Source: Bremia lactucae
Lineage: Eukaryota > Oomycota > Peronosporomycetes > Peronosporales > Peronosporaceae
Length of the DNA: 28,782 nt
Direction of reading: 5' to 3'
Assembly: GCF_004359215.1 (NCBI RefSeq)
Contig: NW_027152202.1
Coordinates: forward strand, 48,623-77,404
Under the pieces are notes generated by a model. That model ran no database searches. It was not told where the DNA came from and saw nothing but the letters and a program-made list of their open reading frames with translations. The translations under genes were made by a program, and so were the position numbers. Shown piece by piece: positions 18,804 to 28,147 of the stretch (its first letter is position 1; every line of letters starts with the position of its first letter).

Positions 18804-19287
18804 TGTAATGGGGCACACATCGAATGGAGAACCATTGTTGTGGTACATTTACTCAAGTAAATCAATCTTTTATCCTATTCTAAAATAGTTAGTTACTTAA
18901 ATCCCATTTATTATGGGTAACAAAAGTGGTCGCCGCCAGATATAAATTTGGCGGCCGAAACCTATTTTAATATTAGTTAGGGTAAGGTTTTAGAGTAAAT
19001 AATTAAATAAAGTGCAGTTCCCCTTTTGATCTGAAAGCGCTAAGTGCCTTCCTAAGCCTTGCGCATTGATCTGTAAGAGATAGAAGTCTTTCTAAGGATA
19101 TCCTCTTGGGCACTAGTTGCCACTTGGTTTTACGAACACTTAATCCCTTGAACTAGATTCCGTTAAGCTTTATAGCTTGTACGATGTACGATGCCCTGAG
19201 TTGTTAAACCCATTATTTCTATAGAACTGAGAGACTCTGAGTCTAAAAGTCTTCCTCTGACCTTAAAAACGAGGTAGCTCCGCTACA
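18804..19287 (+). repeat. Element D 5' LTR
   Basis: 484 bp, TGTAATGGGG...CTCCGCTACA. It contains an AT-rich first third and the inverted motif around CGCCAGATATAAATTTGGCG (18934-18953). It aligns over its whole length with 23486-23956. Confidence 0.92.
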
Positions 19288-19289
19288 CC

Positions 19290-19306
19290 TGGTAGCACTC
19301 GTAGTC
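19290..19306 (+). promoter_or_regulatory. Element D primer binding site
   Basis: Two bases after the LTR the sequence reads TGGTAGCACTCGTAGTC. The first ten bases equal those in element C's PBS, so both families probably use the same tRNA primer. Confidence 0.72.
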
Positions 19307-19559
19307 AAACTACGCCTGAGTCTTTATAAGACTAAGCCAGGGACCAGAGGTCCTGCATGCAAGGCTTAAAGCCTTTATGCGATATGAATCCTCCCTGATC
19401 GGCCAGGTTTGGATCACCTTGCTCATCTAAGCCAACCCGGTACATCTCTGTACCTGATCCAGAGCCAAAGGCTCCCCTTCCAGCTGTCAATGTAAAGACA
19501 TTTAGAGAAAAGAGGGAGAAATTTTCCCTTTTTGGATTAAGCAGATGAAGATGTCCATT

Positions 19560-20180
19560 AACTACGCTCTGTTTTAACAGAACGGCAAAAGATGGCTATG
19601 GCCACTTCAAAACTAGGAGGTAGAGCCATGGAGTGGGCACTATCGTGTAGTACGTCCATAACGACACTTTTCCCTCATGGGATTCGCTGACACAGTGAAT
19701 GACTAACATGTTTGCACCGCCTGATCAGGATTTTCGCAGCGATGCGAGCACGGCTCCTAGCGAGTCGACAGGGTGAACGAACTTTAAGGATTATGTCCAG
19801 GAGTTTAGAACTCTCATTGCATCTATGCATCAAGACCCGGTGCAAGAAGCAATTGTCGTAACAATTTTTATGGGGTGTCTCAATGAGAGCGTTGGCCGGA
19901 CAGAGTTATTTTGATCTCATCCTGCCACTTTCGAAGAGGCAGTTTCCATAGCGCTACGTGCTGAGTTCGACTTTATGTCTGCTCGTGTTAGCACGCCTGT
20001 TTACCGAACAAGCTCTTCGAGCACATGGATTTGCCTAATAGACCAAAATTCATGGATCTAGGCCTCGTTGAGGAAGGAGAAGGGGCTTTTTAAGCTGTGG
20101 AACAGCATAAGAACATCCGTAGATGTTATATGTGTGGAAGCACGAAGCATTTATGTCCGGCCTGCCCCTTCGAAGTACCG
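19560..20180 (+). pseudogene. gag: Element D gag with zinc knuckle
   Basis: Short frames read KLGGRAMEWALSCST (about 19612-19656), FKDYVQEFRTLIASMHQDPV, EAIVVTIFMGCLNESVGRTE and HPATFEEAVSIALRAEFDF, the Gag capsid core. The zinc knuckle CYMCGSTKHLCPAC lies at 20124-20165. Several nonsense codons (for example after SESTG and TELF) kill it. The leader before 19560 has only short stems and no gene. Confidence 0.85.
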
Positions 20181-20199
20181 TAACGCTCGAAAGAGGAAG

Positions 20200-20880
20200 A
20201 AATTTCTTTCTTAGGGGGTTTCATTGGGAAGCGAGGCCTTGGAGCGAATCCCGCTAAGAAAAAAGTCATTATAGATTGGCCGGCTCCTAAAACCAAAAGG
20301 ATTTGCGTAACTCGCCAATTATTTGCATAAATATAGCGAAAGCTACGCTGATATGGCTAAGCCACTATCTATCTCCTTAAAAAGGATACAGAATGGTGCT
20401 AGACTAGCACAGAACATAATGCATTTCAAGCGGATAGTCTTATCTATGCCCCAATTCTGGCACTGCCGAATCCAATTTTGCCTTTCAGTTTTGCCATGGC
20501 AGTGCTCTGTTACAAACAGATACTGATGGGCATGAACGTGTTATTGCGTTCGAATATAGACAGCTTAAGGCTGCGGAAAAGTACTACTCAGTTCATGACA
20601 AAGACTTACTTGCTATGAAGTATGATCTCGTCAAATTCAGAGTTCAACTGCTCGGCTCTAAGCCGTTTGTGATTATACAGTCATTACGCACGGCGACTAA
20701 GTCGCCCGTTACGCACGGCGACTAAGTCGCCCCATCTCTCACAGAGAATGGCCCGATGGCTATCCTTTTTCGCCGAATATAACTTCGAGGTGAAGTATAA
20801 GCTTGGCAAGCAGAATGCTTTGGCCGATGCGAGATCACGCAGGCCGGATTATGAGCTCTCTTATTTAACGACTATCTCGT
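20200..20880 (+). pseudogene. pol: Element D end of RT and RNase H, with an internal deletion
   Basis: Directly after the zinc knuckle the sequence reads GKRGLGANPAKKKVIIDWPA and LHKYSESYADMAKPLS, the end of the RT thumb. Protease, RT fingers and palm are gone. RNase H follows (AAEKYYSVHDKDLLAMKYDL, MARWLSFFAEYNFEVKYKLG, LADARSRRPDY). A 24-base unit at 20684 is repeated at 20709 (period 25), and this plus a small loss removes the YTDH motif. Confidence 0.82.
20684..20732 (+). repeat. 25-bp tandem duplication in element D RNase H
   Basis: TTACGCACGGCGACTAAGTC opens both units; each contains the 7-bp stem GGCGACT/AGTCGCC. The period of 25 shifts the reading frame. Confidence 0.9.
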
Positions 20881-21790
20881 CACCTATTCCTAAATTAATC
20901 CGTTCGGCTTACGCCAAGGATGAACAGTGTGTAGCTATGCTACGAGCCTCAAAGAACTCGATTTCGGGAATTAAATTATCGGCACGTTTGCGTGCAAGGT
21001 TACATCGATTTTCTATCGATACCGACCTGTTGCTTTATTGCACGGACGCTGCGGATCTTCTCCGCGTCGTTGTTACTCATGATGAGGAGTTTGAAGTACC
21101 GAACCATACGATACTGTCCTTGGTGGTCATCTCGGGTGAAAAAAAAGTCCTTCGGCTCTGTAACCCAATTATTGGTGGCCCAAACTTTATAAATGGGTCA
21201 GCACATACGTTCGCACATGCGAAACTTACCAACAGGTTAGACACTGGCAAGTCTGCCCGTACCCATTGGGTGTTTGAAAGCTATTAGAATGGATTTTTTT
21301 TCGGTCTACCGAAAGATTCGGCCGGTAACTCTGTCAAAGTGGTCTTTGTTGACCGATTGAGCAAAATTGCTCACTTAGCAGTTGTGCCGGATATCATTGA
21401 TGGTACAGGTACAGCAAGGCTTTTCAGCGATCGCGTGTTTCGACAACACGGTTTGCCTGTGGCAATCGGGACCCCCGTTCACGGGTAAATTCTGGAAATT
21501 GAGTGCTTGGCACCAGATTGGACGTGTCACCGCGGATCATCCGCAGACCAATGGTCAAACCGAACGTGTCAATCGCGTCATTGAAGACGTTTTAAGCAGT
21601 GTGTGTGCTCAGACACCAAAGCGCTGGAGCTCAATGCTCCCAGTAGTGTAATTTGCGCTGAATAATGCTGCTCATGCCTCTACAGGCTATACTCCGTTTT
21701 ATATAAACGGTCTCACCCATCCACGCGTTCCGGTAACGATACCACTACGTGGCTCAGGGCTTAGTGGGGGGGGAATTAGCCGATAGGCTT
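20881..21790 (+). pseudogene. pol: Element D integrase
   Basis: After RNase H the frame reads SAYAKDEQCVAMLRAS and LLYCTDAADLLRVVVTHDEE. The core keeps FGLPKDSAGN, VVFVDRLSKIAHLAVVPD and DHPQTNGQTERVNRVIEDVL with the final Glu. The second catalytic Asp region (SDRDPRF in relatives) reads GTPVHG. The zinc-binding segment is badly eroded. Not functional. Confidence 0.85.
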
Positions 21791-22460
21791 GCTGATATCA
21801 GCCCTGTTACCGTTTGAAAGCAACTAAGCGAGTTTCTCGCGAGGCGATTTAGTGTCTTAAGACATGTAAGGGATACGATGGCTGATAGCCAAGACAAACA
21901 GAAAGAACAAGAGATGCCAAAGGCAGAAGCTGTATTAATTCTTATATGGCGGAGACCAAGTTTTACTAAACGCTAAAAATCTACCTTCCAACTTGTTTTC
22001 CGCGGTCTTCAACACCAAATACGCCCGCGCTTTATCGGACCATTTACGGTCGTGGCAAGAAGGGCCTAGCTTATATGCTTAGCCTTTCTGGCAAATTGTG
22101 TACACATCCAGTGTTTTGCGTTGGCTTGCTCCCCAGGATGTCCAGCTGGCCTTCTAAACGAGGTTGTGACGTTAGCATCGGAAGACGGTTCTGAACCACC
22201 TCAAAAGAGCTTTCAACCCGAGCAAGGCTCTCACGAAGAAGTTGCACCTCGTATTTTACAGCATCAAATGCTTCCGTCGAGGTTTTGGCCCCATTTCGCG
22301 CTGCTTGATGCGCGAGAAACCTTCAATTTCACGTGGAGAAACTTTTAGAGTAACGTCGTCCTAAGTGCCAATACCAGTATCTGGTAAATTGGCTGGGGTA
22401 CCCCTTTTTTAAAAGTCTTGGGAGTTTTAGGTGCCTCTTCGGCAAGATTGCTCGTTCGCC
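21791..22460 (+). pseudogene. pol: Element D integrase tail and chromodomain
   Basis: Decayed sense fragments: GKKGLAYMLSLSGKLCTHPV near 22055-22115 (GPY/F tail) and, at 22318-22398, NLQFHVEKLLE followed after a stop by CQYQYLVNWLGYP, a chromodomain. This region lies opposite the C-terminal part of D's antisense frame. Confidence 0.7.
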
Positions 22461-23375
22461 GTTGACGTTTTTGAGTGCCAAGCTTAGGTTCAACTCGCGT
22501 CAAATGACGCTTTTTCATCCTAGAAGTGGGATTGGTGGATCTATTAGCCTCAGTGCGGCTTCAATCCATGGTTGCGCGGTCAACCGAAGCACTGAAATAT
22601 CGGCTAGAACTTTCTTCGTTTTGTGGCATAAATGCCGAACGTAACCGGCCTTTGGCCTTAAGCTTAGCGAAATCGAAGCGAAGCTTTTGTTTTAAACAAA
22701 CATCAGCCACGTCCGCAGACTCTCTGATATTCCAAATATTGCGGAGGCGGCGGGCCCGATGGACCCATTTCTCAAATGAGACTTCGATTTCACCTCTTGT
22801 TTCGTTTTGAAACAAAATGATCGGAATTTTCCACATTGAGGTCACCGAAGCCACACGGGCTTGATCACGTAGACGCGTCAGATACTGACCTCGCGTCATT
22901 ACCTTTGGTGTAAAGTATTGCTCATGAAGAGCGTCGCGAGCAGCGATCTCCTCCGGAGTCTCGCCGGGTCATCGGAGGTCCAGATGGCCAAACTGTGACC
23001 CGCGATCTCTTTTAGACTCTTTTCCGCACTAAGCGGAGTGAATCTATATTCACTATGAGCTTTAGCTTTCGCTATCGCGGCAGCTTGACGGCGAGCTTGT
23101 TCCTCTATGAGGATTGCCCGCTTTTGCTCTTTATCTAGCGGATTCGTAATGATGTTGGACTCAGGGTGCGGTGTCCTGCTCAATGCAATTAGGACATCAG
23201 CGGCACCACGTTCTGAAAACGGATTCGGGGCTCGCCGACGCTCGTCTGGAGAAGAAGGCGTGTAAGAGCGACGCTCTTGTTCCTCATCTTCTGAAAGAGT
23301 GTGACTTTCAAAGTCCACCATTCCCTCATCGTCTAGGAAGATGCTAAGAGTATGTGACTCACACTTGATTGTCAT
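22071..23375 (-). pseudogene. Element D antisense reading frame (unknown), unusually well kept
   Basis: Not recognised. It starts at ATG 23375 (MTIKCESHTLSIFLDDEGMV), about 110 bp inside the PPT. The N-terminus is acidic and polar (SEDEEQERRSYTPSSPDERR), followed by DVLIALSRTPHPESN and a charged helix (KEQKRAILIEEQARRQAAAI). After one frameshift near 22960 comes DALHEQYFTPKV, MTRGQYLTRLRDQARVASVT and EVSFEKWVHRARRLRNIWNI. A TGA follows MD near 22560. Then come a Lys/Arg-rich part (MKKRHLTRVEPKLGTQKRQR) and a coiled-coil end (YEVQLLRESLARVESSFEVV), stopping at 22071-22073. About 435 codons carry few disruptions, far fewer than the element's gag or pol. Confidence 0.6.
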
Positions 23376-23477
23376 GAGACACAGGAAAGAAAAACACAAC
23401 CGAACGGTTAGCTGTTTAGGTTCCAACCTCATAGAGTAAATGAAGCGAATGTTGTCACTCAGTGTCAACAGTCTTAT

Positions 23478-23485
23478 GAGGAGGG
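23478..23485 (+). promoter_or_regulatory. Element D polypurine tract
   Basis: GAGGAGGG directly before the 3' LTR of D. Confidence 0.7.
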
Positions 23486-23956
23486 CGTAATGGGGTACAT
23501 TGGTTGGAGGACCGTTGTTATGGTACATTTATTTTATAAGTAAAATACCCTTTTATCCTATTCTAAAATAGTTATTTAATTAAATCCCATTTATTATGGG
23601 TAACAAATGTGGTCGCCGCCAGATATAAATCTGGCGGTCGAAATCTATTTTTAAATAAGTTAGGGTAAGGTTATAGATTAAATAGAGTGTTTCCCTTCGA
23701 TCTTAAAGGGCTTAGTGCCTTCCTAAGGCTTGCACATTGATTTGTAAGAGATAGAAGCCTTTCTAAGGTATATACTCTTGAGCACTATTTGCCACTTGGT
23801 TCTACAGACTCATGAATCCCTTAAACTAGGATCCTTTAAGCTTCAATAGCTTGTACGACTCCCTGAGTTGTAAAGCCTATTAGTTCTATAGAACTAAGAG
23901 ACTATATGAGTCTAAAAGGCTTTCTCTGACTTTAGAAGCGAGTTAGCTCCGCTACA
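23486..23956 (+). repeat. Element D 3' LTR
   Basis: 471 bp, CGTAATGGGG...CTCCGCTACA; the first T of the canonical TG is C here. It aligns to the 5' LTR with scattered substitutions and small indels, so D is also not recent. It is followed by TATTT (23957-23961). Confidence 0.92.
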
Positions 23957-24240
23957 TATTTCATGGCAAGGAGTTCCTTGTCAGGCACTGGGTAATAGCG
24001 TTCAGCTGGTTGCAGCTGACGCGATTGGTAACGGACGACGCTCTCCGCTTTGTCCATATCGTATTGCGTTAACGTACAGCCGAGTGCGAAATCGCTGGCG
24101 TCACAGACCACATGGAATGGTCTGTCTTGATCTGCAATCGCCAAGATGGGTGATTGCATCAAGCTTTGCTTGATGCCCTCAAACAATCAGCGTTCTATAA
24201 CCATTTCTCGTCTTTATTCAAGAGACGAGAGAGATGAGCT
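23957..24240 (-). pseudogene. pol: Element C RNase H, upstream half
   Basis: The minus strand reads FEGIKQSLMQSPILAIADQD, HVVCDASDFALGCTLTQYDM and PVPDKELLAMKY, where element D interrupts it. It is continued at 18803 downward. The first RNase H Asp and the Glu are present. Confidence 0.9.
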
Positions 24241-25300
24241 GTCATCTCGGCATAATTGCGTGAGTACGTGTGCAAGTACGCCGCTAGCTCAAGATACTTT
24301 CTAAGTCCCTTGACAATGGATGAATCTGGTCAGCCGGTAATTACGTTGATCTTTCGGGATCAGGGCGCGTGTTTACTGACGATGCGCTTAAGATGGATTA
24401 TTTTGCTTGCAGTGAAGATACACTTCTTGAGATTTGCGTACAACTTGTGCTTTCGCATAAGAGTAAGAACCTGACAAACGTGAGTTTTACGAACGTAGAC
24501 GTCCGTCTTTCCGTCCTGCCATAGCCCGGCTTGGTCGAATACATCGTAAAAAATAAATAATAATAATAATAACTCGGTGCGAATTCTCGCTCCGGTCTCA
24601 ACAGATTCGTTACGGATCTGTTGAATGTTGCAGGGGCCTTACTAAGCCCCTGTGACATACCACCTATGATTATGTGTTTTTCTAGGTATCGAGTTTGAGC
24701 CGGCACCGTTGTAGCATTCAGTTTATTAAATGCGTGCACTATCCGCCACCGTCCTGTGGCCTTTTGCACACAGAAGGTCGGAGAGCTATGTGGAAAGGTT
24801 GACTGCCTTACATGGTCCGATTTAAAACGATCGACAAAGAATTTATCAATCGCAAGTACTTTTACACGAGGCAGTGGCCGCTGCTTCGTGAAATACAGTA
24901 CTTCGAGCCCGGTTTGAGCTCGATCTCATGTCGGGTGCCTTTATCCTAAGGCAACTCGTATCGAACTGTTTCAGGGATACATCCCTGAACTCAATCAAAT
25001 TCTTGTATAAAGGATTTGTCTTAAGTGATTCCTAGGATTGAGTAGTATATCTCTCAATCCGAGTCTTCACATCGAGGACAGTTTCGTCCATCGCTGAGCT
25101 GATGAAAGACCGTTCGTTCTCTGCAAAAATTACCCCTCAACGAATATCGGTTACGTATTCGTCCTCTGTAACGAGTACCTAGACCTGCTTGATTCTGCCA
25201 CTACGCAGGTCTCTCAAGAATCGTTTGGGCTCGACTACAGTTTAAAGGACGTTTAAATAAATCAAAGCGAAGAAAAAAGATGCACTAAGGGTGGTAATTG
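24241..25300 (-). pseudogene. pol: Element C reverse transcriptase with palm deletion
   Basis: Minus-strand fragments align to B's RT, for example WRIVHAFNKLNATTVPAQT and QGLSKAPATFNRSVTNLLRP. About 130 bp present in B (10076-10206) are missing at about 24655, which removes the SSMDLMDGF segment with the first catalytic Asp. The YxDD pair is replaced by a TAA/TTA repeat (24547-24573). An extra stretch of about 50 bp near 25237-25295 and another near 25110-25160 are absent from B. Confidence 0.82.
24547..24573. repeat. TAA trinucleotide repeat at the RT active site
   Basis: A(n)TAAATAATAATAATAAT on the plus strand, read as a run of Tyr codons after REFAPS on the minus strand, where B reads YSDDVFVHS. 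Confidence 0.85.
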
Positions 25301-26300
25301 AGTTATCTCCGAAGTTAACTTCGGAGGCGCATACAGATCAAGAGTGTAAGCGCCTACTCTTGATCCGTCATTAACCAAGACATTCAATGTCTCTATTTTT
25401 TCCTGGGATTAATCTTAGGCTGCCGAGGGATGACCCCTCGGGATGCTGAAGTCTAGTCACTTAGCATCAATTATTTTAGGAGCTTTATCCTCAAGTACGT
25501 GGGGACCTCTTCCCTCAACGTCTTCCGAGTGTGATTGCGCTATCACAGTCGGGTCCACTACGGTCGACTCTCTACTCGACCTTGGATCATCGTGTTGTCC
25601 CTTTGGGGCAACCGGTATATACTCCTTGAATGTCGCCCACCAAGCGTACATTCATGTCTCAATCCAGATGACCTCTTCAAGTGGTGGACCTTCGGCGCTG
25701 CCTTTGCATTAACACAGCCGCCGGCAGCTGACTCCACATTGTGATTGGTAATCACACTGTGATCTTGTGCGGTTGTACTAACGACCGTACCACAAGGGAG
25801 GCCATCGCACTCACTCGTAGTACATCCACACGCTTGTGGACGCTCCAAGATGTGCATCAGATGGCCATCTGATGAATAAGTGACATGCATCTTTACAGAT
25901 CGTTGCTGCCAGCTGATCCTTGGCTCATATTTTTTCGCCAAAGTAAACCTAGGATGTCAACAAATTTGTCATCCAAATCCAGTACGATGAAATCATCATC
26001 GTACTGTAAACTTACTAATGTGTAGAGAGATTTCACTAAGCGTTTCATCACTGTTATCGATGCACCTGTCGCTAGACGCACAATCATCGTCGTTAGAGGG
26101 ATGTCGCGCTCAACATATTTGAGCCTCTGGCCCTCTAGCGACTGGCGACAAATAAAGTTATTCGACGCTCCACAGTCCACTAGGGCTTTATGTGACAAAT
26201 CATTTGTCACTTTTAATTTCAAGGTGATGGAGTATCCCTCATCACCAGGTGCAGAGACACATATTGATTGTGTGTCTGGAGCAATTTAAGTCAAGAGATT
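25301..26300 (-). pseudogene. pol: Element C protease and protease-RT linker
   Basis: The frame 26222-25893 reads MKLKVTNDLSHKALVDCGAS, VRLATGASITVMKRLVKS and QYDDDFIVLDLDDKFVDILG, a retropepsin-like domain with the catalytic Asp in DCGAS. The adjoining frame 25941-25558 is the linker (YEPRISWQQRSVKMHVTYSS, ACGCTTSECDGLPCGTVVS), a Cys-containing spacer. A frameshift near 25925 separates them. Confidence 0.82.
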
Positions 26301-26384
26301 TGCAAATTCTCTCGAAGTTGCTGGATCAGTGGGGCGTTGCGCCCCTACTGACCCCGACAGTTTTCTTAGCGGTCCGCCTCGCTG

Positions 26385-27470
26385 TTACGATTCCGCAACA
26401 ACGTCGGACCCGCAACCGTTGCCATTCTTAACCTTCGGTCCATAATTACGTTCAGTTCCTCTCGGTGCTGGGCCTGGAGCACTACACTCATGAGCGTAGT
26501 GGCCTAACGTTTGACAGCGATCGCATTGCTGCAATCGCTTGTCGTTCGAAAAGCAAAGTTTCTCGCTTTTGACATAAGAGAGGTCCATAGGTTCCGGACC
26601 TCCCAATTTGTGACGTCTTTGAGGACGATTTGATGACGAACTAGCTTGAGCCTGTCTCAAAAAAAAGTCCTCCTGTTCCGCAACGGATATTGCTTCTTCA
26701 AGCGTATCCAGTTCCAAGCGGAACAGGTGGGCCTTTACGGGACCATCCGTAAGACCTTGCATAAACACCGTAATCAACGTGTGTTCATGGACTGGGTTAT
26801 TTGTAATACAACTCGCTATGAGTCGTTTGTGCTGGGCATTAGCGTGAGACATCACGCTTGCCTTGCTTGAGTTTAAATAGCTCTGATCGAGCTCTGAACT
26901 CAGCCCCAGGCGGTTCAAACGTCTGTTTGAGCCGGGCTTTAAAAGCCTCTAGCGACACAAAGACATATGGTTCGCGCAACTTAAGGCCTAGTGCCCAAGT
27001 TTTGGCACGACCTGCCAAATTTTGACTGAGCAAATGCGACTTGCATTTGCTCGTCGACGATGTGACGAGCCGTTATGGCATCGTCCAACTCGACAAACCA
27101 TCTTTTGAGAGTCTTCTTCAACTCCTCTATACTAAGAGATATCAATCCTTACAGTTTCGGGACGACGCGTATGCGTCCTCCCAGGTACAGGGGTATGTAC
27201 CAGATGTAACCTCAACAGTTCTGCCTGTTGAGAGCCTTGCTGATTCAGCAAGGCTACCTTCTCCTTCGCCTCGTCAAGTTCAAGTCGTATGAACTTGGTG
27301 ATGGCTGGATGGAGGGCATCTCTGTTCAAACTGGACAGCATGGCCAAGATAGCATCGTTCCCTAAGGTCGAACTCATTCGTTCGATAGCACTCCTTTCCA
27401 TGTCACTTAGAAAGGGGTAGCTATCACGCGAAACGTGATACGTATTTTCATTATCATTTAACATGTCCAT
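26385..27470 (-). pseudogene. gag: Element C gag
   Basis: Three frames make up gag. 27470-27132 is the N-terminus (MDMLNDNENTYHVSRDSYPF, LELDEAKEKVALLNQQGSQQ). 27033-26839 is the start of the capsid (NLAGRAKTWALGLKLREPYV, FKARLKQTFEPPGAEFRARS). 26918-26385 is the rest (NPVHEHTLITVFMQGLTDGP, EEAISVAEQEDFFLRQAQAS) with the zinc knuckle CDRCQTLGHYAHEC at 26525-26484. Unlike B there is no duplication of the N-terminus. Two frameshifts inactivate it. Confidence 0.9.
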
Positions 27471-27499
27471 GCTAGATGATGGAACTGTGGTCCTTCGAC

Positions 27500-27518
27500 G
27501 GACTACAAAGTGCTACCA
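27500..27518 (-). promoter_or_regulatory. Element C primer binding site
   Basis: The minus strand reads TGGTAGCACTTTGTAGTCC two bases after the 5' LTR. It is identical to B except for one base. Confidence 0.75.
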
Positions 27519-27520
27519 GG

Positions 27521-27950
27521 TGTATCGGGGCACTGCCGACTGCTTCAGTACAAGTCCACTTCGCACTGCCTCAGTGCGAGTGGTGTCTCACGTCACTTCA
27601 CGTACACAATACGTGCAGAGGAAGTCTTCTTTTAAAACAATTGCTTTAAAGAGGGTTAATTAAAAATTGGATTAATATATTTGAGTTCTTCGTGTTTATC
27701 TATTTAATAATTAATTATAAACTAATACAAAACATGTATTAAAAATCTTATCTATCTTTCTTTTTGCGCGCGTCCAGCGCTGACTGGACCGCGGAGAAAG
27801 TAGATATAATGGTCTATATCTACCAATTGATATACTTTTAAAAATATTACCATGTAAAGTAATATTCTCCAAAGATTATCTACCTTTTAGATAATGTACA
27901 AATTAACAGCCTGTAAGTGTTAATTTCTTGTAGCGATACCCCCCGTTACA
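27521..27950 (-). repeat. Element C 5' LTR
   Basis: 430 bp, plus-strand start TGTATCGGGGCACTGCC, end CCCCGTTACA. It contains a hairpin around TTCGCACTGCCTCAGTGCGA (27559-27578) and an AT-rich middle with the CGCGCGTCCAGCGCTGAC motif shared with the 3' LTR. Confidence 0.9.
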
Positions 27951-28147
27951 CTCGTTACAGGTGGTATTCACCTGTGTGTATGTGATGCACATATCTGCAT
28001 ATACATTGAAAGGGATGACGGCTAGCGTCATCCGCAAGCCGAGGTATTCAGATAATACGCTCGCCACGGAGGGGTGCACATTTACAGAATGTCAGCTATT
28101 GATTGATTAAAAGTTTTTATACCCGTATCCATGAGCGTGTCAGTGAG
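27951..28147 (+). other. Probable end of E LTR, PBS and leader
   Basis: CTCGTTACA (27951-27959) could be the last bases of the E LTR, followed by GG and TGGTATTCACCTG as a possible PBS. The rest is leader sequence with an 8-bp stem (GGATGACG/CGTCATCC, 28013-28033). No gene is seen. Confidence 0.4.

Larger units (their letters stand above)
18804..23956 (+). mobile_element. Element D: second chromovirus family, nested in element C
   Basis: 5,153 bp with LTRs of 484 and 471 bp, a PBS, gag with zinc knuckle, a pol that begins only at the end of RT, RNase H, integrase, chromodomain, a long antisense frame and a PPT. Its sequence differs clearly from A/B/C. About 2 kb of pol (protease and most of RT) is absent. 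The clean TATTT duplication shows a standard integrase-mediated insertion. Confidence 0.92.
14969..27950 (-). mobile_element. Element C: Ty3/Gypsy chromovirus with both LTRs, split by element D
   Basis: The 3' LTR is on the left (14969-15358) and the 5' LTR on the right (27521-27950). The minus strand between them reads PBS, gag, protease, RT, RNase H, integrase, chromodomain, antisense-frame region and PPT. Element D sits in the RNase H domain and accounts for 5,153 bp plus a 5-bp duplication, leaving about 7.8 kb for C. All genes are broken. No matching 5-bp duplication flanks C (CAGAA versus CTCGT). Confidence 0.88.
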
